Below the pieces are notes generated by a model. It was not told the DNA's origin. It worked only from the letters and a program-made list of their open reading frames with translations, and did no database searches. A stretch of 64,000 nt of DNA from Promicromonospora sp. MEB111 (GTDB taxonomy: Bacteria > Actinomycetota > Actinomycetes > Actinomycetales > Cellulomonadaceae): contig NZ_JARVSD010000004.1 of assembly GCF_030209445.1 (NCBI RefSeq), positions 186,001 to 250,000 of the forward strand, written 5' to 3'. This document shows, one piece after another, positions 45,244 to 53,582 of this stretch (within the stretch, counting starts at the first letter, position 1; the number at the start of each line of letters is the position of its first letter). The position numbers were made by a program, and so were the translations under genes.

Positions 45244-46407
45244 GTGCCGTACCCGTCGCAGCCCACGTCCCTCTCCTCGACCGCCCTCTCCACCCGTCCC
45301 GTCGTGCTCGGCGTGGACCTCACCTCCGCCGGCGCCCGCCCGGGCGCCCACCGGGCCCGCGGCCCGGTCGCGCCGCGCCCGTTCGACGGCGAGCGGTTCC
45401 TGCACCTCATGCGGACCGCCGACCGTGGACTGCTCGACTTCGTCAGCCTCGACGAGGGCTTTCTGCTCCACCCCGGCCGCAGCCAGGTCACCGGACGGCT
45501 GGACACGGCCGTCGCCGCGGCCCGGGCCGCCCGGGTCACCGCGGGGATCGGGCTGGTCGCTGCCGTCGACACGGTGCACGTCGAGGCGGCCCACGCCGCC
45601 GTCGCGCTGAGCAGCATCGACCGCGCGAGCAGCGGCCGGGCCGGCTGGCAGGCCGTGCGGCAGGGCACGCTCCCCGAGCCCGACGAGGCCTGGGCGACGC
45701 GCGTCGAGCTGGGCATCCGGTCGGTGACGCAGGTGTGGACGGGCCGTCCCGGCAGCGGGGCGGGCGCGGTCGAGCTCGACGCCGAGGGCCGGTTCCGGGT
45801 GGACCACGACGGCATCCGGTTCGCCGTCCGCGGCCGCCCGGCCGGCGGCGGCGACGCGCTGCCGCAGGTGCCCCCGCCGGTCGTCGTGCGAGTGCGTTCC
45901 GAGGCCAGCGCGGCGCTGGCCGGCCGCACCGCCGACGTCGCGCGGATCACCGTCACCGACGCCGCGCACGCGGTGCGGCTGCGCCGGCTCGTGCGGGACG
46001 CCGCGCTGTCCGCCGGGCGCGACCCCGAGGAGCTGCGCGTGCTCGCCGAGGTCTACGTGGTGCTCGCGGCGGAGCGGGCCAGCGCCCGGGCCCGGCTGGA
46101 GCTCGTCGAGGCGCTGGAGGGCACGGCGGCCATGGGCGACGGGCTGGTCGTCGCCGACACGCCGGACGAGCTCGCCACCCTGATCGCCGACTGGACCACC
46201 GTCGGCGCCGTCGACGGGTTCCTGCTGCGGCCGTCCTCGCTCAGCTCCGACCTCGACGCGATCACCGACCACCTGGTCCCCGCGCTCCAGCAGGCGGGCC
46301 TGTTCCGCACGGAGCGGACGGCGACCACGCTGCGCGGCTCGCTCGGGCTGTCCGACGTCGAGGCGGCCGAGCGGGGGCTGCCCACGGGCCGGCTGCTGAG
46401 CGCCTGA
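45244..46407 (+). CDS. LLM-1: short luciferase-like flavin monooxygenase
   Basis: This 387-residue protein of the luciferase-like monooxygenase superfamily is the first gene behind the SAM riboswitch and Cys leader. It has RTADRGLLDFVSLDEGF near the N-terminus, SSGRAGWQAVRQG, where longer relatives have LSGGRxxWNVV, and a typical C-terminal GAVDGFLLRP plus LRGSLGL end. It belongs to the same short group as LLM-3 and LLM-6, and is the most diverged of them. Reduced FMN is the expected cofactor and an organosulfur compound the likely substrate, both by inference from context. The start is GTG 45244. Confidence 0.85.
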   Translation: MPYPSQPTSLSSTALSTRPVVLGVDLTSAGARPGAHRARGPVAPRPFDGERFLHLMRTADRGLLDFVSLDEGFLLHPGRSQVTGRLDTAVAAARAARVTAGIGLVAAVDTVHVEAAHAAVALSSIDRASSGRAGWQAVRQGTLPEPDEAWATRVELGIRSVTQVWTGRPGSGAGAVELDAEGRFRVDHDGIRFAVRGRPAGGGDALPQVPPPVVVRVRSEASAALAGRTADVARITVTDAAHAVRLRRLVRDAALSAGRDPEELRVLAEVYVVLAAERASARARLELVEALEGTAAMGDGLVVADTPDELATLIADWTTVGAVDGFLLRPSSLSSDLDAITDHLVPALQQAGLFRTERTATTLRGSLGLSDVEAAERGLPTGRLLSA

Positions 46408-46467
46408 CGACCGCGCCGGCGAACACCCGGCACCCGCACCAGACGACCCATCGTGGAGGAGACCATC

Positions 46468-46821
46468 ATGACCACCCCTGAGCTGCAGACCCCCGACGCC
46501 GCGAGCGCCAAGGTCGCCGGCGGCGCCCTGCTGATCGACGTCCGCTCGGCCGCGGGCCGGGCCTCGGCGGGCGAGATCCCGGGCGCCACGCTCGCGGACC
46601 GCGACAACCTGGACGCGCTGTTCGGGCCGTCCGACAACCCCGCGATCACCCTCGACACTCCCGTCGTGATCGTGTGCGGCTCGATCAACGGCTCCGGCCC
46701 GGTCGCGGAGGCGCTCGCGGCCCGCGGCTACACCGACGTCTCGCACGTCGACGGCGGGTTCCCCGCCTGGAAGGAGGCCGGGCTGCCCGCGACGGAGGCC
46801 GAGCCGAGCGCGGCGCCATGA
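46468..46821 (+). CDS. Rhodanese-like sulfurtransferase
   Basis: This 117-residue single-domain rhodanese has LLIDVRSAAGR, with the CDC25-like entry motif, and the persulfide-forming Cys70 in VVIVCGSINGSG, followed by HVDGGFPAWKEAGLP. The active loop CGSINGS is less basic than the usual CRxGxR, so thiosulfate may not be its substrate. It could carry sulfur released by the neighbouring monooxygenases. The ATG at 46468 follows GGAGGAGA; the GTG at 46453 would lack a site. It overlaps the next gene by four bases (ATGA). Confidence 0.88.
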   Translation: MTTPELQTPDAASAKVAGGALLIDVRSAAGRASAGEIPGATLADRDNLDALFGPSDNPAITLDTPVVIVCGSINGSGPVAEALAARGYTDVSHVDGGFPAWKEAGLPATEAEPSAAP

Positions 46822-48206
46822 CCGGCTTCGCCACCCGGCAGGTGCACGCGCGCAGCGCGGGACGGGACGACGCCGGGCGCGCCACCGGGGCGCCCGACGC
46901 CGCGCCGTCGGCGCGCGTGGTCCCGCGTGCCACGCCCGTCTACCTGACCGCCGGGTTCGAGTTCGAGGAGTGGGAGCAGGCGGCCGGGCACTTCGGCGCC
47001 GGCGAGGGCTTCGCCTACACGCGTACCGGCAACCCGACCACGGCCGCCGTCGAGCAGCGGATAGCCGCCCTGGAGGGCGGTTCCGACGCCCTGTTCCTGG
47101 CCAGCGGGCAGGCGGCCGTCACGGTCGCCCTGCTCGGCCTGGTCCAGGCCGGGCAGCGCGTGCTCGCCGCGTCCAGCATCTACGAGGGCACGCGCGGTCT
47201 GCTCCTGGAGAACCTGCCGCGCCTCGGCATCGAGGCCGACTTCGTGGACGACGCCGCCGACCCGGCCGCCTGGGAGCGCGCGATCCGCCCCGAGACGCGC
47301 GTGCTGTTCCTGGAGTCCATCCCGAACGCGCGCAACGACCTGCCCGACCTCGCGGCCGTGGCCGACGTCGCGCACGCCCACGGGCTGGTGCTCGTCGTGG
47401 ACAACACCCTGGCCACGCCCTACCTGCTGCGGCCCGTCGAGCACGGCGCCGACGTCGTGGTGCACTCCGCCAGCAAGTTCCTCGCGGGGCACGGCTCGGT
47501 GCTGGGCGGCGTCGTCGTCGACTCCGGGACGTTCGACGCGCGGGCCTCGGGCGCGCTGTACCCGCACCTGGTCGCGCCCTCGCGCACGGGCGGGCCGAGC
47601 GTGGCCGACCGGCACGGCGGCAACGCGCGCCTGGCGTACCTGCGCGAGACCGTGGCGCCGCGGTTCGGCCCGACGCCGTCGCCGCTCAACGCGTTCCTCG
47701 TGGGCCAGGGCATCGAGACCCTGTCGCTGCGGGTGGCGCGGCAGAGCGCCGCGGCGCTGGAGGTCGCGCGCTGGCTGGCGTTCCGGCCGGAGGTGGCGTC
47801 GGTGGACTACTCGGGGCTCGACTCCAGCCCGTCGCACGCGCTGGCCAAGCGGTACCTGCCGGACGGCCAGGGCTCCGTCTTCACCTTCACGCTGCACGGC
47901 GGCGCCCCCGCGGCACGGGCGTTGGTCGAGGCCGTCCAGGTCTTCACGCACATGACCCACATCGGCGACGTGCGCTCGCTCGTGCTGCACCCCGCGAGCA
48001 CCAGCCACGTGCTGCGCACCCCTGCCGAGCGGGCCGCCGCGGGCATCCACCCGGGCACCCTGCGGCTGTCCGTCGGCATCGAGGACCTGCCCGACCTGAT
48101 CGCCGACCTCGACCGCGGGCTCGCGTCCGCCCGCGCCGCCGCCGAGGCGGACGCCGGCACCCCCGCGGACGCCGGCACCAGCACCACACGCAAGGAGACA
48201 CCATGA
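46818..48206 (+). CDS. O-acetylhomoserine sulfhydrylase-type PLP enzyme (Cys/Met family)
   Basis: This 462-residue enzyme belongs to the gamma-family of PLP-dependent sulfur amino acid enzymes. The N-terminal TPVYLTAGFEFEEWEQAAGHF, YTRTGNPTTAAVEQ, DNTLATPYLLRP and the PLP lysine in VHSASKFLAGHG are clear. It is most like MetY, which makes homocysteine from O-acetylhomoserine and sulfide, but cystathionine synthase or lyase activity is possible. Placed between rhodanese and LLM-2 with ATGA overlaps on both sides, it would fix sulfur released by the operon. SAM-riboswitch control fits a methionine-pathway enzyme. Confidence 0.9.
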   Translation: MTGFATRQVHARSAGRDDAGRATGAPDAAPSARVVPRATPVYLTAGFEFEEWEQAAGHFGAGEGFAYTRTGNPTTAAVEQRIAALEGGSDALFLASGQAAVTVALLGLVQAGQRVLAASSIYEGTRGLLLENLPRLGIEADFVDDAADPAAWERAIRPETRVLFLESIPNARNDLPDLAAVADVAHAHGLVLVVDNTLATPYLLRPVEHGADVVVHSASKFLAGHGSVLGGVVVDSGTFDARASGALYPHLVAPSRTGGPSVADRHGGNARLAYLRETVAPRFGPTPSPLNAFLVGQGIETLSLRVARQSAAALEVARWLAFRPEVASVDYSGLDSSPSHALAKRYLPDGQGSVFTFTLHGGAPAARALVEAVQVFTHMTHIGDVRSLVLHPASTSHVLRTPAERAAAGIHPGTLRLSVGIEDLPDLIADLDRGLASARAAAEADAGTPADAGTSTTRKETP

Positions 48207-49555
48207 CCCGCCAGCAGCACCTCGGCTGGTTCCTGGCCCGCGGCTTCGGGCCGCACGGCTGGGGCCACGACTACCTGGACTGGAACTACGACTGGACCCG
48301 GCCCGACCTCTACGTGGAGTCCGCCCGCGCCCTGGAGCAGGCGGGCGTCGACCTGCTGATCATCGAGGACGCTCCGTCGCTCGGCAGCCCCGAGACCATC
48401 GACCTGCGCGTGCGACAGGCGTTCGGCGGTCCCAAGCACGACCCGCTGCTGCTGGCCCCGTACCTGTTCGCGGCGACGCAGCACCTCGGTGTCGTGCCGA
48501 CGGTCAACCCGGCCGCCGTGCTGCCCTACACCGGGGCGCGGCAGCTCGCGACGCTCCAGCACCTGTCGGGCGGGCGGTTCGGGCTCAACCTGGTGACCGA
48601 CACGGGCAGCGCGCGCCACTTCTCGGACGCGCCGCCGCTCGGGCACGACGCCGCGTACGACCGCGCGGAGGAGTGGCTCGACGGCGTCCGCTCGCTGTGG
48701 CGGTCCTGGGACGACGGTGCGCTGATCGCCGACCCGGGCGCCGTCGGGCCCGGCGGCGCCCGGACCGGGGGCCGGTACGCCGACGGGCGCCTGCTGCGCC
48801 CGGTGCGGCACCGGGGCGAGCACTACGCGTTCGACGGCCCGCTCAACGCCCTCCCGTTCGACGGCGGGGCCGACGGCGAGCCCGTGATCGTCTCGCCCGG
48901 CGGCTCGGGCCGGGGGCTGGCGTTCGCCGGCGCGAACAGCGACGTCCAGCTCGCGCTCGCGCCCCTGACGGAGCGCAGCGTGCGCGAGTACCGGGCCAGG
49001 GTGCACACCGCGGCCCGTGCGTCCGGCCGAGCGCTGGAGCACGTCAAGGTGCTGTTCGCTGTTCGGCCCCTGCTGGTCTCCAGCCCGCAGGAGGCCGACC
49101 GGCTGGTGGCGGCGTCGGCGAACCCGGACGACGGCACGCTGCTGCGCATCGCCGAGCAGCAGTCGAGCGACCTGGAGACCGACCTGACGGCGCTCGACCT
49201 CGACAAGCCGCTGCCCACGGGCCTGTTCGGCGACCACGTCTCGCACGGCTCGATCAAGCGCCTGGTGGGCGACCACGACCTCGCCACCACGCCGCTGCGC
49301 GTGCTGCTCGGCGGGCTCGCCCGCCTGGGCCGCATCGCCGACCGCTCCGGCTGGGTGGGCACCGCCGGCGAGCTCGCCGACCTCATCGAGGAGCTGGGGG
49401 AGTGGGGCAACGACGGCGTGCTGCTGTGGGGCGACCTGCACCCCGTCACCGTGCACCGCACGCTCGACGAGCTGGTCCCGATCCTGCGGCGCCGCGGCAT
49501 CCTGCGCACCGAGTGGGCCGACGGCGGCCTGCGCGCCAACCTGCGGGCGTTCTGA
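48203..49555 (+). CDS. LLM-2: long NtaA/SnaA/DszA-type monooxygenase
   Basis: This is a 450-residue flavin-dependent monooxygenase of the NtaA/SnaA/DszA group. ARALEQAGVDLLIIEDA, LSGGRFGLNLVTDTG and NDGVLLWGDLHP mark the barrel, and the typical C-terminal VPILRRRGILRTEW is present. Group members use reduced FMN from a partner reductase to cleave C-S or C-N bonds. No such reductase is encoded here. It overlaps the sulfhydrylase gene by four bases. Together with LLM-1 it repeats the short-then-long pattern seen twice more in this island. Confidence 0.88.
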   Translation: MTRQQHLGWFLARGFGPHGWGHDYLDWNYDWTRPDLYVESARALEQAGVDLLIIEDAPSLGSPETIDLRVRQAFGGPKHDPLLLAPYLFAATQHLGVVPTVNPAAVLPYTGARQLATLQHLSGGRFGLNLVTDTGSARHFSDAPPLGHDAAYDRAEEWLDGVRSLWRSWDDGALIADPGAVGPGGARTGGRYADGRLLRPVRHRGEHYAFDGPLNALPFDGGADGEPVIVSPGGSGRGLAFAGANSDVQLALAPLTERSVREYRARVHTAARASGRALEHVKVLFAVRPLLVSSPQEADRLVAASANPDDGTLLRIAEQQSSDLETDLTALDLDKPLPTGLFGDHVSHGSIKRLVGDHDLATTPLRVLLGGLARLGRIADRSGWVGTAGELADLIEELGEWGNDGVLLWGDLHPVTVHRTLDELVPILRRRGILRTEWADGGLRANLRAF

Positions 49556-49587
49556 CGCGCGCCCTCGCCGCACGGAAGGAGCACCTC

Positions 49588-50106
49588 TTGCCGGTGATCG
49601 TCTCCGACCCGACCTGGGTCGCCACCACCTGGGACGACCCGCGCGCCGCCGCGCTGCGCGAGGCCATGACCGACGACCTCGCCCCGCGCTACGCGGACCT
49701 GCGCGAGCAGCGCGCGCGGCTGTTCGCGCCGGCCGAGCCGGGCGGGCTGAGCGCCGTGCCGACGTCGTCCGAGGTGATGGTGACCTGGATCGCCCTGGAC
49801 GGTGTGGAGGCGGTGGCGACCGGATCGCTGCGCCGGCTGGGCGGCACCGCCCTCCACCCCGAGGTGACCCATGAGGTCAAGCGCATGTTCGTGCGGCCCA
49901 CGCACCGCCGCCGAGGGCTGGCGGCGGGCGTGCTGGCCGCCGTCGAGCGGTCCGCGCTGGACCGGGGGATCGAGGTGCTGCGCCTGCAGACCGGCGTGCG
50001 GCAGCCCGAGGCCGTGGCGCTGTACGAGCGCGAGGGCTGGACTCGGATCGACCCGTACCCGCCGTACCCGGCGGAGTCGAGCATCTGCTTCGAGAAGAGG
50101 CTGTGA
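49588..50106 (+). CDS. GNAT-family N-acetyltransferase
   Basis: This 172-residue acetyltransferase uses acetyl-CoA. The pyrophosphate-binding loop MFVRPTHRRRGLAAGVL and the C-terminal EAVALYEREGWTRI are clear GNAT markers. The start is uncertain: TTG 49588 lies 7 bases after GGAAGGA, while GTG 49594 is 13 bases away, so TTG is chosen. It is the last gene of the riboswitch operon. N-acetylation of cysteine-like or amino-sulfur compounds is a possibility from context only. Confidence 0.82.
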   Translation: MPVIVSDPTWVATTWDDPRAAALREAMTDDLAPRYADLREQRARLFAPAEPGGLSAVPTSSEVMVTWIALDGVEAVATGSLRRLGGTALHPEVTHEVKRMFVRPTHRRRGLAAGVLAAVERSALDRGIEVLRLQTGVRQPEAVALYEREGWTRIDPYPPYPAESSICFEKRL

Positions 50107-50148
50107 CCTGACCCGTCGGAGCCGGGCGCCGCGCTACCTGCTGCGCGA

Positions 50149-50154
50149 TACCGT
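50149..50154 (+). promoter_or_regulatory. -10 box for leaderless RDD gene
   Basis: TACCGT ends 6 bases before the GTG of the RDD gene, with no ribosome site. Confidence 0.5.
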
Positions 50155-50160
50155 CTGCAC

Positions 50161-50667
50161 GTGAACCCCCAAGGATGGCGGCGCATCGTGGCGTGGCTCG
50201 TCGACTGGCTCTGCTTCCTGGTGTGGCTCGTGCTGCTCGCGGCGATCGGCGTCCCGCTCTACCTCTCCGGTGTGACGGGCGGGTGGTCCGCCCTGACCAC
50301 GAACGTGGTCTCGGCGCTCGTCACGGCGGTACCGCTGACGATCTTCCTGGCCGTCCTCGAGTCGGGTGCCCGGCAGGCGACCGTCGGCAAGCGCGTGCTG
50401 GGGCTCAAGGTGGTGGGCGCCCGGGACGGCGGGCGGCTCACGTTCGCGTCGGCGCTGCTCCGGAACGCGCTCAAGGTCGCGGTGCCCTGGACGATCGGCC
50501 ACGCCGCGGCGATCGGCCTCGTCGGGGCGACGGCGGTCGGGCCGGGGCTCATGATCGTCACCGCGGCGGCCTACGTGCTGCCGGTCGTCTACGTCGTGAC
50601 CCTGTTCGTCGGGGCGGGGCGCACGCCGTACGACCGCGCCGGGGGAGCCGAGGTCGTGCGCGTCTGA
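50161..50667 (+). CDS. RDD-family membrane protein
   Basis: This 168-residue membrane protein has the RDD family layout: an N-terminal WRRIVAWLVDWLCF with the first Arg-Asp pair, GARQATVGKRVLGLKVVG, and three to four membrane spans. Some family members have been linked to sodium/proton exchange, but most are uncharacterised. It lies between two sulfur units yet has its own promoter-like TACCGT, so membership of the sulfur island is doubtful. Confidence 0.85.
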   Translation: MNPQGWRRIVAWLVDWLCFLVWLVLLAAIGVPLYLSGVTGGWSALTTNVVSALVTAVPLTIFLAVLESGARQATVGKRVLGLKVVGARDGGRLTFASALLRNALKVAVPWTIGHAAAIGLVGATAVGPGLMIVTAAAYVLPVVYVVTLFVGAGRTPYDRAGGAEVVRV

Positions 50668-50716
50668 CACCTGATCCCGCGGGCACCGGGGAGCGGGGAG
50701 CGGGGAGCGGGCCAGC

Positions 50717-50768
50717 ATGTGAGATCTCCCGGCCGATCCCTTGGCAGGGCGGCGCACGCACCTATGTT
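50717..50768 (+). promoter_or_regulatory. Promoter of LLM-3/LLM-4 with upstream box
   Basis: TTGGCA (50741-50746) and TATGTT (50763-50768) have a 16-base spacer. ATGTGAGATCT (50717-50727) is identical to the box upstream of the riboswitch operon and lies at nearly the same distance. The -10 TATGTT with 16-base spacer is also found before LLM-6. Confidence 0.6.
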
Positions 50769-50818
50769 CGGCGCACCACGGCCCGAACAGGGCCGCCCGA
50801 CGCCGCGAGGAGCAGCCC

Positions 50819-52072
50819 ATGACGACCGACGGTTCTCTCACCGCACCACAGGATCCTGCCGGAAGAGGGGCGCCCATCGTCGCCGTCGCCCTCGACGGCG
50901 CCGGCTGGCACCCCGCGGCGTGGCGCGAGCCCGGCGCGCGCCCCGAGGCCCTGACCGACGCCGCCTACTGGGTGGGCCTGACCCAGCTCGCCGAGGCCGG
51001 GCTCGTCGACCTCGTGACGTTCGAGGACAGCTTCGGCATCCCCGTCGGCCCCTGGGACGACCCGGCCGCCGACCGGACCGACCGGGTGCGCGTGCGGCTG
51101 GACGCCGAGCTCGTCGCGGCACGCGTGGCCCCCGCGACCCGGCACGTCGGGCTCGTCCCCGTGGTCACGGTGACGCACACCGAGCCGTTCCACGTCGCCA
51201 AGGCGCTGGCCACCCTCGACCACACCAGCCAGGGCCGGGCCGGCTGGCAGGTGCGCGCCTCGCCGTCGGGCACGGAGGCCCGGCTGACCGGCCGCCGCGA
51301 CCTGCCGGAGATCACCGCGGAGGACTACGCGGCGGGCCGCGCCGACGAGCAGGTCGCCGAGCTCTTCGCCGAGGCGGCCGCCGTGGCCGAGACGGTCCGC
51401 GCCCTCTGGGACTCCTGGGAGGACGACGCCGAGATCCGCGACGTCGCCACGCGCCGCTTCATCGACCGCGACAAGGTGCACCGCGTCGACGTGGAGACAC
51501 GGTGGTTCTCCGTGCGCGGCCCGTCCATCACGCCGCGCCCGCCGCAGGGGCAGCCGGTCGTCACCGCGCTCGCGCACGCGACGGTGCCGTACGAGCTGGC
51601 GGCCCGCGTGGCCGACGTCGTCTTCGTGACGCCGCAGGACGACGCGGCGGCGGCCTCGATCCTGGCCGAGGTGCGTGCCGCCGAGGCCCGCGTGGGCCGG
51701 ACCGGCGAGCCGCTGCGCGTGGTGGCCGACCTCGCCGTGGTGCTCGACGCCGACGGGCGGGCGGCGGCCGAGCGCCTGGCGCGCCTGGACGCCTGGGCGG
51801 GTCAGGCCGAGCGGGGCTGGGTCACCGACGCCCGCGTGCTCGCGGGCTCCGCGGCCGACGTCGCCGACGTGGTCGAGGCCTGGACGGGCCTCGGCTACGA
51901 CGGCGTGCGCGTGCGCCCCGCCGTGCTGCCCGACGACCTGGACGCCCTGGTCACGGACGTGCTGCCCGAGCTGCGGCGGCGGGGCCTGGCGCGCACCGCC
52001 TACGACGCCGGCTCGCTGCGGGGGCTGCTGCGCCTGCCGACCGAGGTCCCCAACCGCTTCGCCGCCGTCTGA
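50819..52072 (+). CDS. LLM-3: short luciferase-like flavin monooxygenase
   Basis: This 417-residue luciferase-like monooxygenase is of the short type. TQLAEAGLVDLVTFEDSFG, HTSQGRAGWQVRAS, LWDSWEDDAEIRDVATRR and ITPRPPQGQPVV are shared almost word for word with LLM-6. The end LRGLLRLP is typical. The ATG has GAGGAGC upstream, 44 bases after the predicted transcription start. LLM-4 follows 52 bases later on the same strand. Substrate unknown; an organosulfur compound is inferred from the island. Confidence 0.86.
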   Translation: MTTDGSLTAPQDPAGRGAPIVAVALDGAGWHPAAWREPGARPEALTDAAYWVGLTQLAEAGLVDLVTFEDSFGIPVGPWDDPAADRTDRVRVRLDAELVAARVAPATRHVGLVPVVTVTHTEPFHVAKALATLDHTSQGRAGWQVRASPSGTEARLTGRRDLPEITAEDYAAGRADEQVAELFAEAAAVAETVRALWDSWEDDAEIRDVATRRFIDRDKVHRVDVETRWFSVRGPSITPRPPQGQPVVTALAHATVPYELAARVADVVFVTPQDDAAAASILAEVRAAEARVGRTGEPLRVVADLAVVLDADGRAAAERLARLDAWAGQAERGWVTDARVLAGSAADVADVVEAWTGLGYDGVRVRPAVLPDDLDALVTDVLPELRRRGLARTAYDAGSLRGLLRLPTEVPNRFAAV

Positions 52073-52124
52073 CCGGTGCGTAGCACCGCGAACCCCCAGC
52101 CCGAGACCTGAGAGCGAGCAGACC

Positions 52125-53507
52125 ATGAGCACACCCACCGGCAAGCCCCGCAAGCAGATCATCCTCGGCGCCTACCTGGGCGGCGTGAACCACCACACCC
52201 TGTGGCACCTCCCGGAGTCGGGCAGCCAGATCGACTTCTCGACCTTCGAGCGCACGGCCCGCACCGCCGAGCGCGGCCGGTTCGACTTCTTCTTCCTCGC
52301 CGAGGGCCTGGCGCTGCGCGAGCGCGACGGACAGGTCTTCGACCAGGACATCGTGGGCCGGCCCGACACCTTCACCGTGCTGGCCTCGATCGCCGCCGTG
52401 ACCGAGCACCTGGGCCTGGCCGCGACGATCAACGCCACCTTCAACGAGCCGTACGAGCTGGCGCGGCAGATCGCGTCGCTCGACCACCTCTCGGGCGGGC
52501 GCGCGGCCTGGAACGTGGTGACGAGCTTCGACGCGTTCACCGGCGGCAACTTCCGCCGCGGCGGGTTCCTGGACCGTTCCCAGCGGTACGAGCGCGCCGC
52601 GGAGACCATCGAGGTGGTGCGGTCGCTGTGGGACTCGTGGGCGGCCGACGACCTCGTGATCGACAAGGAGGCGGGCGTCTTCTCCCGGTCGGGGGCCGGC
52701 TCGTTCGCCCACACCGGGGAGCAGTTCGACGTGGGCGGCTGGTTCGGCGTCCCGCGCTCGCCGCAGGGCCACCCGGTGATCCTGCAGGCCGGGGTCTCGC
52801 CCCAGGGCCGGGACTTCGCCGCGGCCAGCTCGGACGCGATCTTCTCGCCGTACGGCCGGTTCGACGAGGCCCGGGACTACTACCAGGACGTCAAGGCGCG
52901 GGCCGCCGGGTTCGGGCGCGACCCGAACCACCTGAAGATCCTGCCGAGCGCGTCGTTCGTGCTGGGGGCGACCGAGGCCGAGGCGCAGGAGAAGGCCCGC
53001 TGGGTGCGCGAGGAGCAGGTCACGGGCCGCACGGCCCAGATCCTGCTGGAGCAGATCTGGAACCGCGACCTGTCGGCCTACGACCCGGACGGTCCGCTGC
53101 CCGACGTCGAGCCCGCGCTCGACGCGCCGTCGTTCATCGCGGGCCGTGCCCTGACGCACGCCGACCGGCCCGCGACCGTGGCGCGCCTGCGCGCCCAGGC
53201 CGAGGCCAACGGCTGGTCGCTGCGGCAGACCGTGATCGAGGAGTTCACGCGCGGCTCGTTCGTCGGCACCCCGACGCAGGTGGCGGACGCGCTCGACGAC
53301 TTCGTGCAGAACGACGGGTCGGACGGGTTCGTGATCGGCTCGCACCTGGTGCCGACCGGGCTGGACGAGCTCGTGGACGACGTCGTGCCGCTGCTGCAGG
53401 AGCGCGGCTCGCTGCGCACGGAGTACGAGGGCACCACGCTGCGCGACAACCTGGGCCTGCCGGCGCCGGCCTGTGCCGGGGCCACGGTGGAGGCGGCCCG
53501 GGCCTGA
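52125..53507 (+). CDS. LLM-4: long NtaA/SnaA/DszA-type monooxygenase
   Basis: This 460-residue flavin monooxygenase carries GGVNHHTLWHLPESGSQ, FDFFFLAEGLALRERDG, DHLSGGRAAWNVVTS and RSPQGHPVILQAGVSPQGRD, all typical of the NtaA/DszA group. It is clearly paralogous to LLM-5, which lies opposite. The flavin-site residues around LSGGRAAWNVV are intact. The gene ends 16 bases before a large palindrome. The start is ATG 52125, with AGAGCGAG as a modest ribosome site. Confidence 0.9.
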   Translation: MSTPTGKPRKQIILGAYLGGVNHHTLWHLPESGSQIDFSTFERTARTAERGRFDFFFLAEGLALRERDGQVFDQDIVGRPDTFTVLASIAAVTEHLGLAATINATFNEPYELARQIASLDHLSGGRAAWNVVTSFDAFTGGNFRRGGFLDRSQRYERAAETIEVVRSLWDSWAADDLVIDKEAGVFSRSGAGSFAHTGEQFDVGGWFGVPRSPQGHPVILQAGVSPQGRDFAAASSDAIFSPYGRFDEARDYYQDVKARAAGFGRDPNHLKILPSASFVLGATEAEAQEKARWVREEQVTGRTAQILLEQIWNRDLSAYDPDGPLPDVEPALDAPSFIAGRALTHADRPATVARLRAQAEANGWSLRQTVIEEFTRGSFVGTPTQVADALDDFVQNDGSDGFVIGSHLVPTGLDELVDDVVPLLQERGSLRTEYEGTTLRDNLGLPAPACAGATVEAARA

Positions 53508-53523
53508 GCGTCGGACGCCCCAG

Positions 53524-53573
53524 CACGTGTCAGACGTACAGGTCACCCGAGTGACCTGTACGCCTGACACGTG
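53524..53573. terminator. 23-bp near-perfect palindrome between convergent LLM units (family A)
   Basis: Arms 53524-53546 and 53551-53573 pair at 22 of 23 positions around CCGA. It lies between the ends of LLM-4 (53507) and LLM-5 (53583) and probably terminates both transcripts. The left arm matches the palindrome at 16905-16946 and its flank at all but two positions. Confidence 0.8.
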
Positions 53574-53582
53574 ATCGGCGTC

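Noticed and set aside
50764-50820. A second leader peptide before LLM-3
   Set aside because: The ATG at 50764 lies within the predicted -10 box, so it would not be transcribed, and the frame has no Cys run.
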